From CAVPTL01 sp963794415 (lineage in GTDB: Bacteria; Actinomycetota; Thermoleophilia; Gaiellales; JAICJC01), in the NCBI GenBank assembly GCA_963794415.1, contig CAWCDI010000001.1:1798001-1862000 (forward strand): DNA of 64,000 nucleotides. The letters run 5' to 3'. The notes beneath the pieces were generated by a model. The model had not been told where the DNA came from and made no database searches. It worked only from the letters and a program-made list of their open reading frames with translations. Below are positions 8,377-17,331 of this stretch, piece after piece (position 1 is the first letter of the stretch; each line of letters starts with the position of its first letter). The position numbers and the translations under genes are program-made.

Positions 8377-10264
8377 GGAGCGCGCATGGTGAGGCTCACC
8401 GGGCGGCCGTCGATCGTCCCGGTGTAGACCGCCCGTGCATGCGCCACGTTGGTGGGCCACGTGATGGTGAGCGATCCGCCGGCAGCCCCGGTCAGCGTGA
8501 GGTGGGCCGTCACGGTGAGGGTGGCCCGGTTCCAGGAGGCCGTGCCCGTCACCGCCACGTCCGACACGAACTTGGCGGCGGTGAACGTGATCCGCACGGG
8601 CCTTCGGCTGAGGTAGCCGCCGGCGGTGGTGAAGGTGCCGCCGCGCAGCCCGTGGCCGTCGAAGCCGTACATCAGGTTCCAGCGGGCGTACGCGTCGGCA
8701 ACCACCTCGCCCGCCGCCCACGCCGCCCTGGCCTGCGCCGTCGGCCCGGGTGCGGCCGCGAGCGTGACCGGGAACGCCGGCACCACGTGGATCTCCTCGA
8801 TCCGCGCCGCGCACGAGGTGTCGCCGGCGCTCAGCGTCGTGATGAACCGCTGGACGATGCCCGAGGTGCACCCGTCGAAGTCGGCCAGCGCCGTCACGTG
8901 GCCGGCGTTTCGCACGTGCACCAGGGTGGAGCCGGAAAGAGCCTCGCCGCCTTCTCGGCATCGGTCGTGGGCGTGATCGTGTCGAGGTCGCCGTTCAGGA
9001 TCAGCACCGGCACGTCGGGGATGTGCGCGCCGGCCGGCAGCGCGGGATCGGCCACCGGCGGCTTTGGCCAGCGCAGGCAGCCGTACACCAGCTCGTGCTG
9101 GTACTCCGACCGCATCCAGTCGGCCAGCGTGAACGGCGCGAACACGTTGGGCGAAAGCCTGGCGACTGCGGCGGCGATCTGGTCCTTGCGCTCGGCGACG
9201 CTCGCCGCGGGATCCCAGACGGTGGGATAGTCGTGGCAGCTCACCGCCTGCAGATCGCCGACGGAGTACCAGCGCGGCGCGCCGTTGGAGAGCTGGGCGA
9301 GATCCTCGCCCGCCAGCCGCAGGAGCGGGCCGGGATGGCCGCCGAGGTACGCCCGGCCGGCCGCGGGCAGGTCGCGGTAGATGGTGTAGCTCTCGCTGGC
9401 ATCCACGGCCAGCTGCCCGAGCGCCGCGCCGTCGACCCGCACGGCGTGCGACGCGCCGTCGGCGTCCCTCGCCACGCCCACGAGCGGCGTGCGGTCGAGC
9501 TGCGCCGCCAGGCGGGAGAGCTCGCTCAGGATCCCGCGGCAGCTGCCCGAGCGCGCGCAGACCCGCTGCCACGCCTTGCGCAGATCCACCGACTCGTTTC
9601 GCTCGAGCGGATCGAAGCCGCCCAGCGAGAACGTCCCGTCGAGCACGATGGCGCGGGTCTTGTGCGGGTGCCGCACGGCGAAGGCCTGTGCGAAGTACGT
9701 CCCGTACGAGTCGCCGTAGACGTCCACCTTGCCGACGTGGAGCGCGTTCAGGATCGCGTTCAGGTCGTCGGTGGCGGCGCCCGTGCCGTAGGCGTTCGCG
9801 GCGACTCCCAGCTTCCGGGCACACGCCGCGGTCGCAGCCGTGTAGTCGCCGGTGTTCTGCTGCAGCGCCCGGCAGTGGATGGCCCCGGAGAGGCCCGTCC
9901 CGCGGCTGTCCATGACGATCAGGTCATGCCGCTCGTGCAGCGCGCCCAGCATGAAGAGGTAGGTGGATGCCGAGCCCGTCGAGCTCAGCCCGGGGCCGCC
10001 CTCGGCGCCCACGATCGGCTCGAGCGCAGGCTGTGACCGGTCGAGCCGGCGGTAGACGCGAAACCGCACCGTGAGCGGCGCGCCGAGGTCTGGTGCCTTG
10101 CGGTAGAGCGGCACCCTGATCCAGCCGCAGAGCACCTGCGCGTTCCACGTGCAGGGCGCCACTGCCGATCGCGGCGAAGCTGCGGCCGAGCCCGCGTGCG
10201 CGCCTGCGCCGGCAACCGCCGTGAGGCCGAGCAGAACCACCAGGAGCCAGGGTCGCCACCGCAT
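8373..10264 (-). CDS. secreted alpha/beta-hydrolase (peptidase-like) with C-terminal beta domain, one frame break
   Basis: Starts at ATG 10264 with a signal peptide (WLLVVLLGLTAVAGAGAHA). The alpha/beta-hydrolase core contains the oxyanion segment EGGPGLSS, MDSRGTGLSG, the nucleophile elbow YGDSYGTYFAQ, the acid in LNGDLDTITP and a histidine in RNAGHVTAL. This is the layout of tripeptidyl/prolyl aminopeptidase-like exported hydrolases. Near 8934 one base is missing; the other frame resumes with STLVHVRNAGHV and runs to 8373, giving about 630 residues. The paralogue at 45248-47128 is intact across the same point (FPRSTLVVVRN), which supports the repair. The extra C-terminal 170 residues form a beta-rich domain shared by both paralogues. 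Confidence 0.85.
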
Positions 10265-10291
10265 TCGAGCCGAGACACTACAGCGACCGCG

Positions 10292-11329
10292 CTACATCGT
10301 GACGAATCCATCGACGTCGAGGCGCTTCGCCGTAAGCGCGGTCACCCGCAGCGTGTGGTTTCCGGCGGCTGTCCACCGATGCGTGAAGAGCACGCGCCCG
10401 GCCTTGCCCGCGCAGCTCTCGGCGAAGGTACCGGCGGAGGTGCCGTCCAGCGCCACCCGGGCGCTCCCGCGGCTCGCAGCGCACGAGCCCACCAGCGCGA
10501 CGGCGCGCACGTGGCTGAGCGTCACGGTGACGGTGGCGCTCTTTCGCGCGATGTAGCGGTCGCTCCCGCCCAGGTCGGCGGCAGCCTTCGCGGTGCGCCA
10601 GCCCGCCGAGTACCTGATGGCCGAGGCCGCAGGCTGCACCGGCGTGAACGCGGGCGTCGGCTGCCACCCGCTCGCCCCGCCGCTGCAGGTGGTGACCTGC
10701 ACCCGTACCTGGTGGGCGGCCCTGTAGCCAGCGTTCCAGGTGTACCCGGTCGCCGAGGCCGATGCGAGGGTCTGCGAGTCCCAGGCCGAGCCGGCCGTCG
10801 ATCGCCCGACGACGGCCGAGCAGCGCGTGTCGGCCGAGGTGGTCACCCACGAGATGCGGACGGGGACGGCGGCGTTGGTGGCAGTCGATCCCAGCACGAA
10901 CCCGGCCCACGGGACCACCGAGAACTGCGGCACGACCGGCGGCGCGCCGACGGTGGCGGTCACGGGCACCTCAATGGATCCCGCCTGATCGTGCTCATCC
11001 ATGTAGGGGATGGTGAGCGTGTCGGAGTAGTGGCCGTGGGCGAGGGTGCTGCCGGCGACCTGGATCGTCACCGTGCAGACGTTCCCCGGATCCCAGCTGA
11101 AGAGGTAGATGCACGACGAGCTCGAGACGGTGAACCCCGAATCGGGTGCGAACGAGGGCGTGCCCACGCTCCAGCCGAGGCCGGAGTCGTTGGTGACGGT
11201 GATGTCGGTGGACTGGTCGGCCGACACGATGCCGAAGTCGTAGCTCCCGGGCGCCACCGCGGCCTGTGCGGCCGCGGGGCAGAACGCGAGCGCGGCGATC
11301 GCCAGCGTGGGCAGCAGTCGAAATCGCAA
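10292..11329 (-). CDS. secreted beta-sandwich (HYDIN/choice-of-anchor-like) protein
   Basis: About 345 residues from a TTG at 11329. This start is favoured by an AGGAGG seven bases upstream and by the signal peptide directly following it (RLLPTLAIAALAFCPAAAQA). The first mature domain (GSYDFGIVSADQSTDITVTN, later CTVTIQVAGSTLAHGHYSDTL) has the sequence style of ASPM/SPD-2/hydin-like Ig domains that recur in bacterial surface proteins. The C-terminal half (SVTVTLSHVRAVALVG-like strands, CAGKAGRVLFTHRW) resembles a second beta-sandwich. There is no enzyme motif. It is probably an exported adhesive or structural protein. Confidence 0.65.
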   Translation of the reverse strand: MRFRLLPTLAIAALAFCPAAAQAAVAPGSYDFGIVSADQSTDITVTNDSGLGWSVGTPSFAPDSGFTVSSSSCIYLFSWDPGNVCTVTIQVAGSTLAHGHYSDTLTIPYMDEHDQAGSIEVPVTATVGAPPVVPQFSVVPWAGFVLGSTATNAAVPVRISWVTTSADTRCSAVVGRSTAGSAWDSQTLASASATGYTWNAGYRAAHQVRVQVTTCSGGASGWQPTPAFTPVQPAASAIRYSAGWRTAKAAADLGGSDRYIARKSATVTVTLSHVRAVALVGSCAASRGSARVALDGTSAGTFAESCAGKAGRVLFTHRWTAAGNHTLRVTALTAKRLDVDGFVTM

Positions 11330-11400
11330 GGGCCATCCTCCTGATCCGTGTGACCGCCGTACGCCGGGTAATCGGCGGCCCCGCACCGGGGATGAGCACA

Positions 11401-11436
11401 AAAAACGGGCCGCCCGCGATCTTCTGCGGGCGGCCC
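11401..11436 (-). terminator. rho-independent terminator of the PadR gene
   Basis: On the minus strand, perfect 11-base arms (GGGCCGCCCGC/GCGGGCGGCCC) around an 8-base loop are followed closely by a run of T residues (the A-run at 11400-11405 on the plus strand). This is nine bases past the stop codon at 11445. Confidence 0.85.
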
Positions 11437-11444
11437 TTCGGCGA

Positions 11445-12038
11445 CTACTCCGAGTCGGAGGTCTCGTCGTCGGCGAGGATGCGGTAGAGCCGCTTCCGGG
11501 CGTCCTTCAGGACGTCCTTGGCCTGCTCGATCTGCGCAGCCTCCCCGGCACCGACCACCGAGCGGGCGGCCACGATGACCTGGCCGACCAGATCGCGCAG
11601 CTCGACTGCCTCGGCATCGCCTTCACCGGCGACGGCGTCCCACGGAGCGGGCTGGGATGCGGCCTTCTCGGCTGCCTCCGTCCCGGTCTCGGTGAGCTGA
11701 AACACTCGCCGGCCGTCCTGATCGGCGCTCTTCACGAGGCCCTCGTCCTGCAGCATCTCGAGTGCCGGGTAGATCGATCCCGGGCTCGGGCGCCACACAC
11801 CACCGGTGCGCTCGCTGAGCTCGTTCATGATCTGGTACCCGTGCATCGGCTGCTCGGTGAGGAGCCTGAGGATGGCGGCGCGAATGTCACCGCGCCGAGC
11901 CCGCGGGCCGCGGCCGCCGAAGAATCCGGACATGCCGGGCCCTCCGCGTCCATGCCGTCCCCGGCCTCGCCCGCGCCGTCCGTGCTCGTGCCCCGCCATC
12001 CGGTGGCACCTGGTGTCGTGTATGAGATATGCACTCAT
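11445..12038 (-). CDS. PadR-family transcriptional regulator
   Basis: A 197-residue protein from ATG 12038, which has a good AAAGGA ribosome site. After a Gly/Arg/His-rich N-terminal extension of about 48 residues comes the PadR winged helix: RRGDIRAAILRLLTEQPMHG, YQIMNELSERTGG, PSPGSIYPALEMLQDEGLV, then the wing DGRRVFQLT. The helical dimerisation end spans about 120-190. The basic extension (GRRGRGRGRHGRGG) is unusual and could bind metal or DNA. PadR proteins are usually autorepressors answering small molecules. A near-palindrome lies just upstream of the ribosome site at 12073-12090, and no obvious target gene is coupled to it. Confidence 0.92.
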   Translation of the reverse strand: MSAYLIHDTRCHRMAGHEHGRRGRGRGRHGRGGPGMSGFFGGRGPRARRGDIRAAILRLLTEQPMHGYQIMNELSERTGGVWRPSPGSIYPALEMLQDEGLVKSADQDGRRVFQLTETGTEAAEKAASQPAPWDAVAGEGDAEAVELRDLVGQVIVAARSVVGAGEAAQIEQAKDVLKDARKRLYRILADDETSDSE

Positions 12039-12072
12039 GTTGTAGATCCTTTCGTGATCTTGTTCATATGCA

Positions 12073-12090
12073 TCACGATATATCGCGATA
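12073..12090. promoter_or_regulatory. putative PadR operator
   Basis: An 18-base near-palindrome (ATCACGAT-AT-ATCGCGAT, one mismatch between arms) lies 35 bases upstream of the PadR start codon in an unusually AT-rich stretch. The position suits autoregulation, but this is not tested. Confidence 0.45.
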
Positions 12091-12127
12091 GTGGATCTGT
12101 CAAATCCTCCGGCCGAGCGCCGCGGGA

Positions 12128-13000
12128 CTAGACGGTTGCCGTGCGCGCTGCCTGGGCGTGCAGGAACGCCGCGAACTTCCGCACCGACGGCCGTGGGGCC
12201 GGAGCGCGTGCCATGAGCACATGGAAGGGCCGGTGAAGCGGCGTGCCGGGCGCAGCGAGCACGCTCAGCGCGCCCTCGGCGAGCTCGCGCTCCACTGCGT
12301 GCCGCGAGATGAGCGTGATCCCCATACCGACGGCGAGCGCCTGCTTCAGCGCGCCGTTTGACCCCAGCGTGAGCCGCTCGGGCGGATCGATGCCGTGCGC
12401 TGCGAGGTAGGTCTCGAGCGTCGCGCGCGTGCCCGAGCCCGGCTCGCGCATGAGCCAGGCGGTGCCGGCGAGGTCTGCGCCGGCGTCGCGGCCCACCACG
12501 ATCAGCTCGTTGTGGGCGAACGGCCGGCCCTGGAGCTCGCTGGTGGGCGAGCGGCCGGCCACGCCGATGTCTGCGGTGTGCATGCGCAGCCGGTCGACCA
12601 CGTCGCGGCGGTTTCCCACCTCGAGCAGCACCTGCACCGCGGGCTCCTCCTGGCGGTAGGCCTGGATCAGCCCGGGCAGCAGGTACTCGCCCGCGGTGTT
12701 CACCGAGATCACGTGGATCCGCGCGTCGTCGGCGCCGACCGCGTCGCGTGCCGCCGCCCGCCCCTGATCGAGCAGCCCGAGCACCGCTTCGGCGTGCGGC
12801 AGGTAGGCCACACCCGCGGCGGTGAGACGGCTGCCGCGGCCGTCTCGCTCGAGCAGCGGCACCCCCAGCTCGCGGCTGAGCGCACCCAGCGCGGCCGAGA
12901 CGGAGGGCTGCGAGACGCTCAGGTGGTCGGCGGCGCGCTGGACGGTGCCGCCGTCGGCGACAGCGACCAGCGCGCGGAGCTGCGTGATGGTGACCGACAT
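12128..13000 (-). CDS. LysR-family transcriptional regulator
   Basis: A 290-residue protein from ATG 13000; the frame stays open upstream, but the family N-terminus MSVTITQLRALVAVADGG fixes the start. The winged helix-turn-helix is seen in TVQRAADHLSVSQPSVSAAL, and the co-inducer domain from about 90 to 285 has the usual periplasmic-binding fold pattern (IGVAGRSPT, NELIVVGRD, GSGTRATLE, GMGITLISRHAV). Its sequence style is close to CbbR/CysB-like members. It is divergent from, and 69 bases away from, the aminotransferase operon at 13070-16412. It therefore probably controls that operon, with a metabolite of the pathway as co-inducer. Confidence 0.93.
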   Translation of the reverse strand: MSVTITQLRALVAVADGGTVQRAADHLSVSQPSVSAALGALSRELGVPLLERDGRGSRLTAAGVAYLPHAEAVLGLLDQGRAAARDAVGADDARIHVISVNTAGEYLLPGLIQAYRQEEPAVQVLLEVGNRRDVVDRLRMHTADIGVAGRSPTSELQGRPFAHNELIVVGRDAGADLAGTAWLMREPGSGTRATLETYLAAHGIDPPERLTLGSNGALKQALAVGMGITLISRHAVERELAEGALSVLAAPGTPLHRPFHVLMARAPAPRPSVRKFAAFLHAQAARTATV

Positions 13001-13069
13001 AGACGAATGACTATAGATCACACGGTTATTCAGTGGCATAGCACTCTGGGTTTCAGGTACAACCTTCTG

Positions 13070-14218
13070 ATGCAAACCTTCGATCCACTCAGCCCGCCCA
13101 CGCGCCTGCTCTGCGGCCCGGGGCCCTCCAACGTCCACCCCAAGGTGCTCGAGGCGATGCAGCAGCCGATGCTGGGCCACCTCGACCCCGTGTTCCACGC
13201 CGAGCTCGAGGAGCTCGTCGCGATGCTGAAGCTCGCCTACCGGCGCGACGACGGCCTGACGCTCTCGCTCTCCGCCAGCGGCACCTCCGGCATGGAGGCG
13301 GGCATCGCCTCGCTGACCGAGCCGGGTGACACGGTCATCATCGGGGTCGCCGGCTTCTTCGGCGCGCGCATCGTCGAGATCGCCAAGCGCCACGGTGCGA
13401 ACGTCGTCGAGGTCGCCGTCGAGCTGGGCCAGGTCGTGCCCAACGAGCGCATCATGGAGGAGCTCGAGCGCCACCCCGAGACCACCCTGGTCGCGGTCGT
13501 GCACGCCGAGACGTCCACCGGCGCGCGCCATCCCGTGGCCGAGCTGGCCGATCTCATGCGCGGCTCCAGAGCGCTCCTGATGGTGGACTGCGTCACCTCG
13601 CTCGGCGGGATCGAGCTGGAGGCCGGCAAGTGGGGCCTCGACTACTGCTACTCGTGCAGCCAGAAGTGCCTCGGCGCGCCTCCCGGCCTCTCTCCCGTCT
13701 CGCTCTCCGAGCGCGCGCTCGAGCGCATCGCGGCACGGAAGACCCCGGTCAACTACAGCTTCGACTTCACGCTGCTTCGCAAGTACTGGATCGATCGCCC
13801 GGCCGTGTACCACCACACCATGCCGATCCTGCAGTACTACGCCCTCTACGAGGCGGTGCGGCTCACGCTCGAGGAGGGCCTCGAGGCCCGCTGGGCGCGG
13901 CACGCCGCCGCCGGCGAGCACTTCCAGGCGGGCATGCGCGAGCGCGGCTTCGACCTGCTCGCAGACCCGGCCCACCAGCTGCCGCAGCTCACCGCCGTGC
14001 GCGTGCCGGAGGGCATCGACGGCAAGGCCGTGCAGGCGCGCCTCCTGAACGAGCAGAACATCGAGGTGGGCGGCGGGCTCGGGCCCACGGCACCGCCGAT
14101 CTGGCGCGTCGGGCTGATGGGCACCAATGCGAACATCGAGACCGCCGACCGGCTGCTCGAGGCGTTCGACAGCGTGGTCTCGCCCGACTCGATCGCCATG
14201 ACGGCGGGAGGCAACTGA
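13070..14218 (+). CDS. alanine/serine--glyoxylate aminotransferase family protein
   Basis: A 382-residue class V PLP aminotransferase. GPGPSNVHPKVLEAM is the characteristic N-terminus. SASGTSGMEAGIASL, HAETSTGARHPV and MVDCVTSLGG with its catalytic-pocket Asp follow, and the PLP lysine lies in YSCSQKCLGAPPGLSPVS. The C-terminal domain ends with WRVGLMGTNA. These features match alanine-glyoxylate or serine-glyoxylate aminotransferases, which make glycine from glyoxylate. The stop overlaps the ATG of the lyase gene by one base (TGATG), so translation is probably coupled. Operon context (C-C lyase, CoA transferase) suggests it consumes glyoxylate released by malyl-CoA cleavage. Confidence 0.9.
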   Translation: MQTFDPLSPPTRLLCGPGPSNVHPKVLEAMQQPMLGHLDPVFHAELEELVAMLKLAYRRDDGLTLSLSASGTSGMEAGIASLTEPGDTVIIGVAGFFGARIVEIAKRHGANVVEVAVELGQVVPNERIMEELERHPETTLVAVVHAETSTGARHPVAELADLMRGSRALLMVDCVTSLGGIELEAGKWGLDYCYSCSQKCLGAPPGLSPVSLSERALERIAARKTPVNYSFDFTLLRKYWIDRPAVYHHTMPILQYYALYEAVRLTLEEGLEARWARHAAAGEHFQAGMRERGFDLLADPAHQLPQLTAVRVPEGIDGKAVQARLLNEQNIEVGGGLGPTAPPIWRVGLMGTNANIETADRLLEAFDSVVSPDSIAMTAGGN

Positions 14219-15180
14219 TGGCTGTCCGCACGCGACTCCACCGCAGCGAGCTGGCCGTCCCCGGCTCCAGCACGCGCATGCTCGAGAAGGCTCCCGGAGC
14301 GGGCGCCGACGTCGTCTTCCTCGACCTCGAGGACGCCGTCGCCCCCGACGACAAGGAGCAGGCGCGCGAGAACGTCATCGCCGCGCTGAACGACCACGAC
14401 TGGTCGCAGTGCTCGGTGTCCGTGCGCATCAACGGCCTCGACACCCACTGGTGCTACCGCGACATCGTCGAGGTGATGGAGCGGGCGGGCGACAAGCTCG
14501 ACACCATCCTCATCCCCAAGGTGGGCACGCCGTCGGACGTCGAGTTCGTGGCCACGCTCATGTCGCAGATCGAGGCCGCCCACGGCCTGAAGGCGGTCAA
14601 CATCCACATCCTGATCGAGACCGCGCTCGGCATGGCAAACGTCGAGGCCATCGCGCAGTCGTGCCCCGACCGGCTCGAGGCGATGGTGTTCGGCGTGGCC
14701 GACTACGCCGCGTCCACCCAGGCGCGCACCACCAACATCGGCGGGGCGAACCCCGACTACGCAGTGCTGACCGACGCCAACGAGGCCGGGGTGCGCGAGC
14801 GGCACTGGGGCGATCAGTGGCACTTCGCGCTCTCGCGCATGGTGGTCGCGTGCCGCGCCTACGGCCTGCGGCCGATCGACGGGCCGTTCGGCGACTTCTC
14901 GGATCCCGACGGCTACACGGCCGCCGCCCGGCGCGGCGCGCAGCTCGGCTGTGAGGGCAAGTGGGCCATCCACCCCTCCCAGGTGCCGCTGGCAAACGCG
15001 GTGTTCACGCCGTCGGACGAGGAGGGCATCTACGCCCGCCGCATCCTCGCCGCGATGGAGCAGGCTGCGAGCGAGGGCAAGGGCGCGGTGTCGCTCGACG
15101 GCAAGCTGATCGATGCGGCGTCCATCAAGATGGCCGAGAACCTGGTGGCCAAGATCGAGCAGATGGGGGCACCCGCATGA
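14218..15180 (+). CDS. HpcH/HpaI-CitE family lyase (malyl-CoA-lyase-like)
   Basis: A 320-residue TIM-barrel lyase. RSELAVPGSSTRMLEKAPGA and DVVFLDLEDAVAPDDK carry the metal-binding acidic cluster. SVRINGLDTHW provides the CoA/phosphate arginine, ILIETALGMANVEAI the second metal glutamate, and GKWAIHPSQV the conserved end of the barrel. The family includes citryl-CoA, L-malyl-CoA and beta-methylmalyl-CoA lyases. With a glyoxylate aminotransferase before it and a CoA transferase after it, cleavage of malyl-CoA to acetyl-CoA and glyoxylate is the best guess. Specificity cannot be read directly. Its stop overlaps the next ATG by four bases. Confidence 0.9.
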   Translation: MAVRTRLHRSELAVPGSSTRMLEKAPGAGADVVFLDLEDAVAPDDKEQARENVIAALNDHDWSQCSVSVRINGLDTHWCYRDIVEVMERAGDKLDTILIPKVGTPSDVEFVATLMSQIEAAHGLKAVNIHILIETALGMANVEAIAQSCPDRLEAMVFGVADYAASTQARTTNIGGANPDYAVLTDANEAGVRERHWGDQWHFALSRMVVACRAYGLRPIDGPFGDFSDPDGYTAAARRGAQLGCEGKWAIHPSQVPLANAVFTPSDEEGIYARRILAAMEQAASEGKGAVSLDGKLIDAASIKMAENLVAKIEQMGAPA

Positions 15181-16412
15181 CCGCCGGCGCCAGAGGCCCG
15201 CTGGCCGGGATCACGGTGCTCGATCTGGCGACCATCTTCGCCGGGCCGAGCGCATGCCGGCACCTCGGCGACTTCGGTGCCGACGTGATCAAGGTCGAGA
15301 AGCCCGGCATGCCCGACGGCGCCCGCAACCTGGGCGAGACCGACGGCGAGGACTCGTTCTACTGGCGCATCGTGGGCCGCAACAAGCGGCCGATCGAGCT
15401 CGACCTGAAGGCCCCCAGCGGCCGTGAGGTGCTGCTCGACCTGGTGCGCCGCGCCGACGTGCTGGTCGAGAACTTCCGGCCCGGCACGCTCGAGCGGCTC
15501 GGCCTCGGCCCCGAGGACGTGCTCCTCGTCGAGAACCCGGGGCTCATCGTGCTGCGCGTGACCGGCTACGGCCAGGAGGGCCCCTACGCCAACCGCGCCG
15601 GCTTCGGCACCATGGCCGAGGCCATGTCAACGCTCGCCCACACCACGGGTGCACCGGACGGCCCGCCGACGCTGCCGCCGGTCGCGCTCGCCGACGAGGT
15701 CACGGGCCTCCAGGGCGCGTTTGCCATCCTCACGGCGCTGCGCCACCGCGACCAGACCGGCGAGGGCCAGGTGATCGATCTCAGCCTGCTCGAGTCGCTG
15801 GTGGACGTCGTCGGCCCCGGCCCGGCCATCCATCACCGCACCGGCCACATCGACGGTCGCTACGGCTCGCGGCTGGTGTTCTCGGCACCGCGCAACGTGT
15901 ATGCCTGCGCCGACGGGCACATCGTGCTCTCGGGCTCGGCGAACGAGGCCGCGCTTCGGATCTTCGACGCCATCGGCCGCTCGGAGCTGCGCACCGACGA
16001 GCGCTTCACCACCACGCCCAAACGCGTCGAGAACGTCGATGTGCTGGACGACATCATCAACGCCTGGACGACCCAGCGCACGGTGGCGGAGTGCGTGGAC
16101 ACCTTCAGCGCCGCCGGCGCCGCCTGCGGGCCGGTGTACGACGTCTCGGATCTGGTGAACGACCCCCACATCCAGCATCGCGAGTCGTTCGCCGAGGTCG
16201 AGAGCCCCGCCGGCGAGGGCCCCGTGCTGCAGCTGCGCCCGGCACCGCGGCTCTCCCGAAGCCCCGGCGAGGTGCGCCACAGCGGCCTTGCCGCAGGTGC
16301 CTGCACCGACGACGTGCTGGCCGAGCTGGGCTACGACGCCGAGACCATCGCCCGGCTGCGGGCAGACGGCGTGATCGGCCAGAGCCTGCCGCTGGCGGCG
16401 ACCGGGAGCTAG
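15177..16412 (+). CDS. family III (CaiB/BaiF) CoA-transferase
   Basis: A 411-residue CoA transferase. GPLAGITVLDLATIFAGPSACRHLGDFGADVIKVE is the standard N-terminus. NKRPIELDLKAPSGREVL and DVLVENFRPGTLERLG follow, and the catalytic aspartate lies in VALADEVTGLQGAFAIL. The C-terminal half has GHIVLSGSANEAALRIFDAIGR and RTVAECVDTFSAAGAACGPVYD. These enzymes move CoA between two acyl groups, for example succinyl-CoA to malate, mesaconate or citramalate. Here it likely charges the dicarboxylate that the neighbouring lyase splits. It overlaps the lyase gene by four bases and ends the operon, meeting the convergent gene at 16409 with a four-base overlap. Confidence 0.93.
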   Translation: MTAGARGPLAGITVLDLATIFAGPSACRHLGDFGADVIKVEKPGMPDGARNLGETDGEDSFYWRIVGRNKRPIELDLKAPSGREVLLDLVRRADVLVENFRPGTLERLGLGPEDVLLVENPGLIVLRVTGYGQEGPYANRAGFGTMAEAMSTLAHTTGAPDGPPTLPPVALADEVTGLQGAFAILTALRHRDQTGEGQVIDLSLLESLVDVVGPGPAIHHRTGHIDGRYGSRLVFSAPRNVYACADGHIVLSGSANEAALRIFDAIGRSELRTDERFTTTPKRVENVDVLDDIINAWTTQRTVAECVDTFSAAGAACGPVYDVSDLVNDPHIQHRESFAEVESPAGEGPVLQLRPAPRLSRSPGEVRHSGLAAGACTDDVLAELGYDAETIARLRADGVIGQSLPLAATGS

Positions 16413-17329
16413 AGCTTCCGGCCGATCGCCTCGGCCACGATCAGATCCTGCCAGGCGGCCCCGACCGACTTGAACACGGTGATGTCGGCGGCCGTCTCGC
16501 GCGGGCTCCCGCCGGCCGTGGCCGACTGCAGATCGGCAGGCACGAAGCCCGCGTCGAGCGCGCCCTCGGCGATGGGGATGAGCACGTCGCCTGCCTCGGC
16601 CAGCACCGCCGCGGCGTCGTCAACGACCAGCTTCGCGCGCGTGACCGTCGCAGTATCGATCTCGCGCGTCTCGGGCTGGTAGGAGCCGATCGCATTCACG
16701 TGCGTGCCCTCGGTGAGGAGCATGCCGCTGAAGAGCGGCTCGGCAGCGGTGGTGCAGCAGCAGATGATGTCGGCCTCGGCGACCGCTGCGGGATCGCCGC
16801 GGGTGGCGTCGATGTCGGCCGCGCGGAGCTCGGCCACCAGGTCGTCGGCCGAGCCGGGCAGCCGCCCGACGATGGTCACCCGCTGGATGGGGCGCTCGGC
16901 CCGCATGGCCTCGATGTGGCTGCGGGCCTGCACGCCGGCGCCGAACACCAGCAGGTGCCCGGCGTTGCGGTTGGAGAGGATCCGCGTGGCGAGCCCCGAG
17001 ACGGCGGCCGTGCGAAGCGCCGTGAGCGCAGCGCCGTCGATGGCGGCCAGCGGCTCGAGCGTGCCCGCCCGAAACAGCACGTAGACGCCCTGGATCAACG
17101 GCCGGCCGTGCTCCGGGTTGGGCGGGTTGACCGTGAGGAGCTTCACCCCGGCCGCGCCGGAGGAGCCGGCGGCCGGCATCACCAGCAGCGTGCCCTCACC
17201 GGCCTCCATCGCGGTGCGCAGCGGGCCGCCCGGCGCAGGCCCGCGGCGAAGCGCATCCTCGAGCGCATCGATCGCGGCCGTCATGCTCAGCCGCTCGCGG
17301 AGCTCGTCTGCGCCGATCCACCGCGAGAT
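16409..17329 (-). CDS. ornithine cyclodeaminase / mu-crystallin family protein, non-canonical start
   Basis: About 306 residues. The N-terminal SRWIGADELRERLSMTAAIDALEDAL, the substrate region PLRTAM-GTLLVMPAA and the Rossmann fold HLLVFGAGVQARSHIEAM mark the OCD/mu-crystallin family. Members include ornithine cyclodeaminase, ketimine reductase and alanine dehydrogenase. Homology places the start at the ATC codon at 17329, two bases after the oxidase stop. No ATG, GTG or TTG is in frame upstream of the family N-terminus, and the first ATG (17284) would remove about 15 conserved residues. Either ATC is used or a base is wrong. It is transcribed just after the FAD oxidase, suggesting a joint role in cyclic imino/amino acid breakdown. 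Confidence 0.85.
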   Translation of the reverse strand: MSRWIGADELRERLSMTAAIDALEDALRRGPAPGGPLRTAMEAGEGTLLVMPAAGSSGAAGVKLLTVNPPNPEHGRPLIQGVYVLFRAGTLEPLAAIDGAALTALRTAAVSGLATRILSNRNAGHLLVFGAGVQARSHIEAMRAERPIQRVTIVGRLPGSADDLVAELRAADIDATRGDPAAVAEADIICCCTTAAEPLFSGMLLTEGTHVNAIGSYQPETREIDTATVTRAKLVVDDAAAVLAEAGDVLIPIAEGALDAGFVPADLQSATAGGSPRETAADITVFKSVGAAWQDLIVAEAIGRKL

Positions 17330-17331
17330 GG

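Noticed and set aside
13001..13069. Defined LysR operator in the 69-base divergent region
   Set aside because: CTATAG/CATAG-like half-sites are visible, but no single T-N11-A palindrome stood out enough to annotate.
13846..14973. Long minus-strand frame across the aminotransferase and lyase genes
   Set aside because: Composition is the complement of well-identified enzyme genes; no motif or ribosome site.
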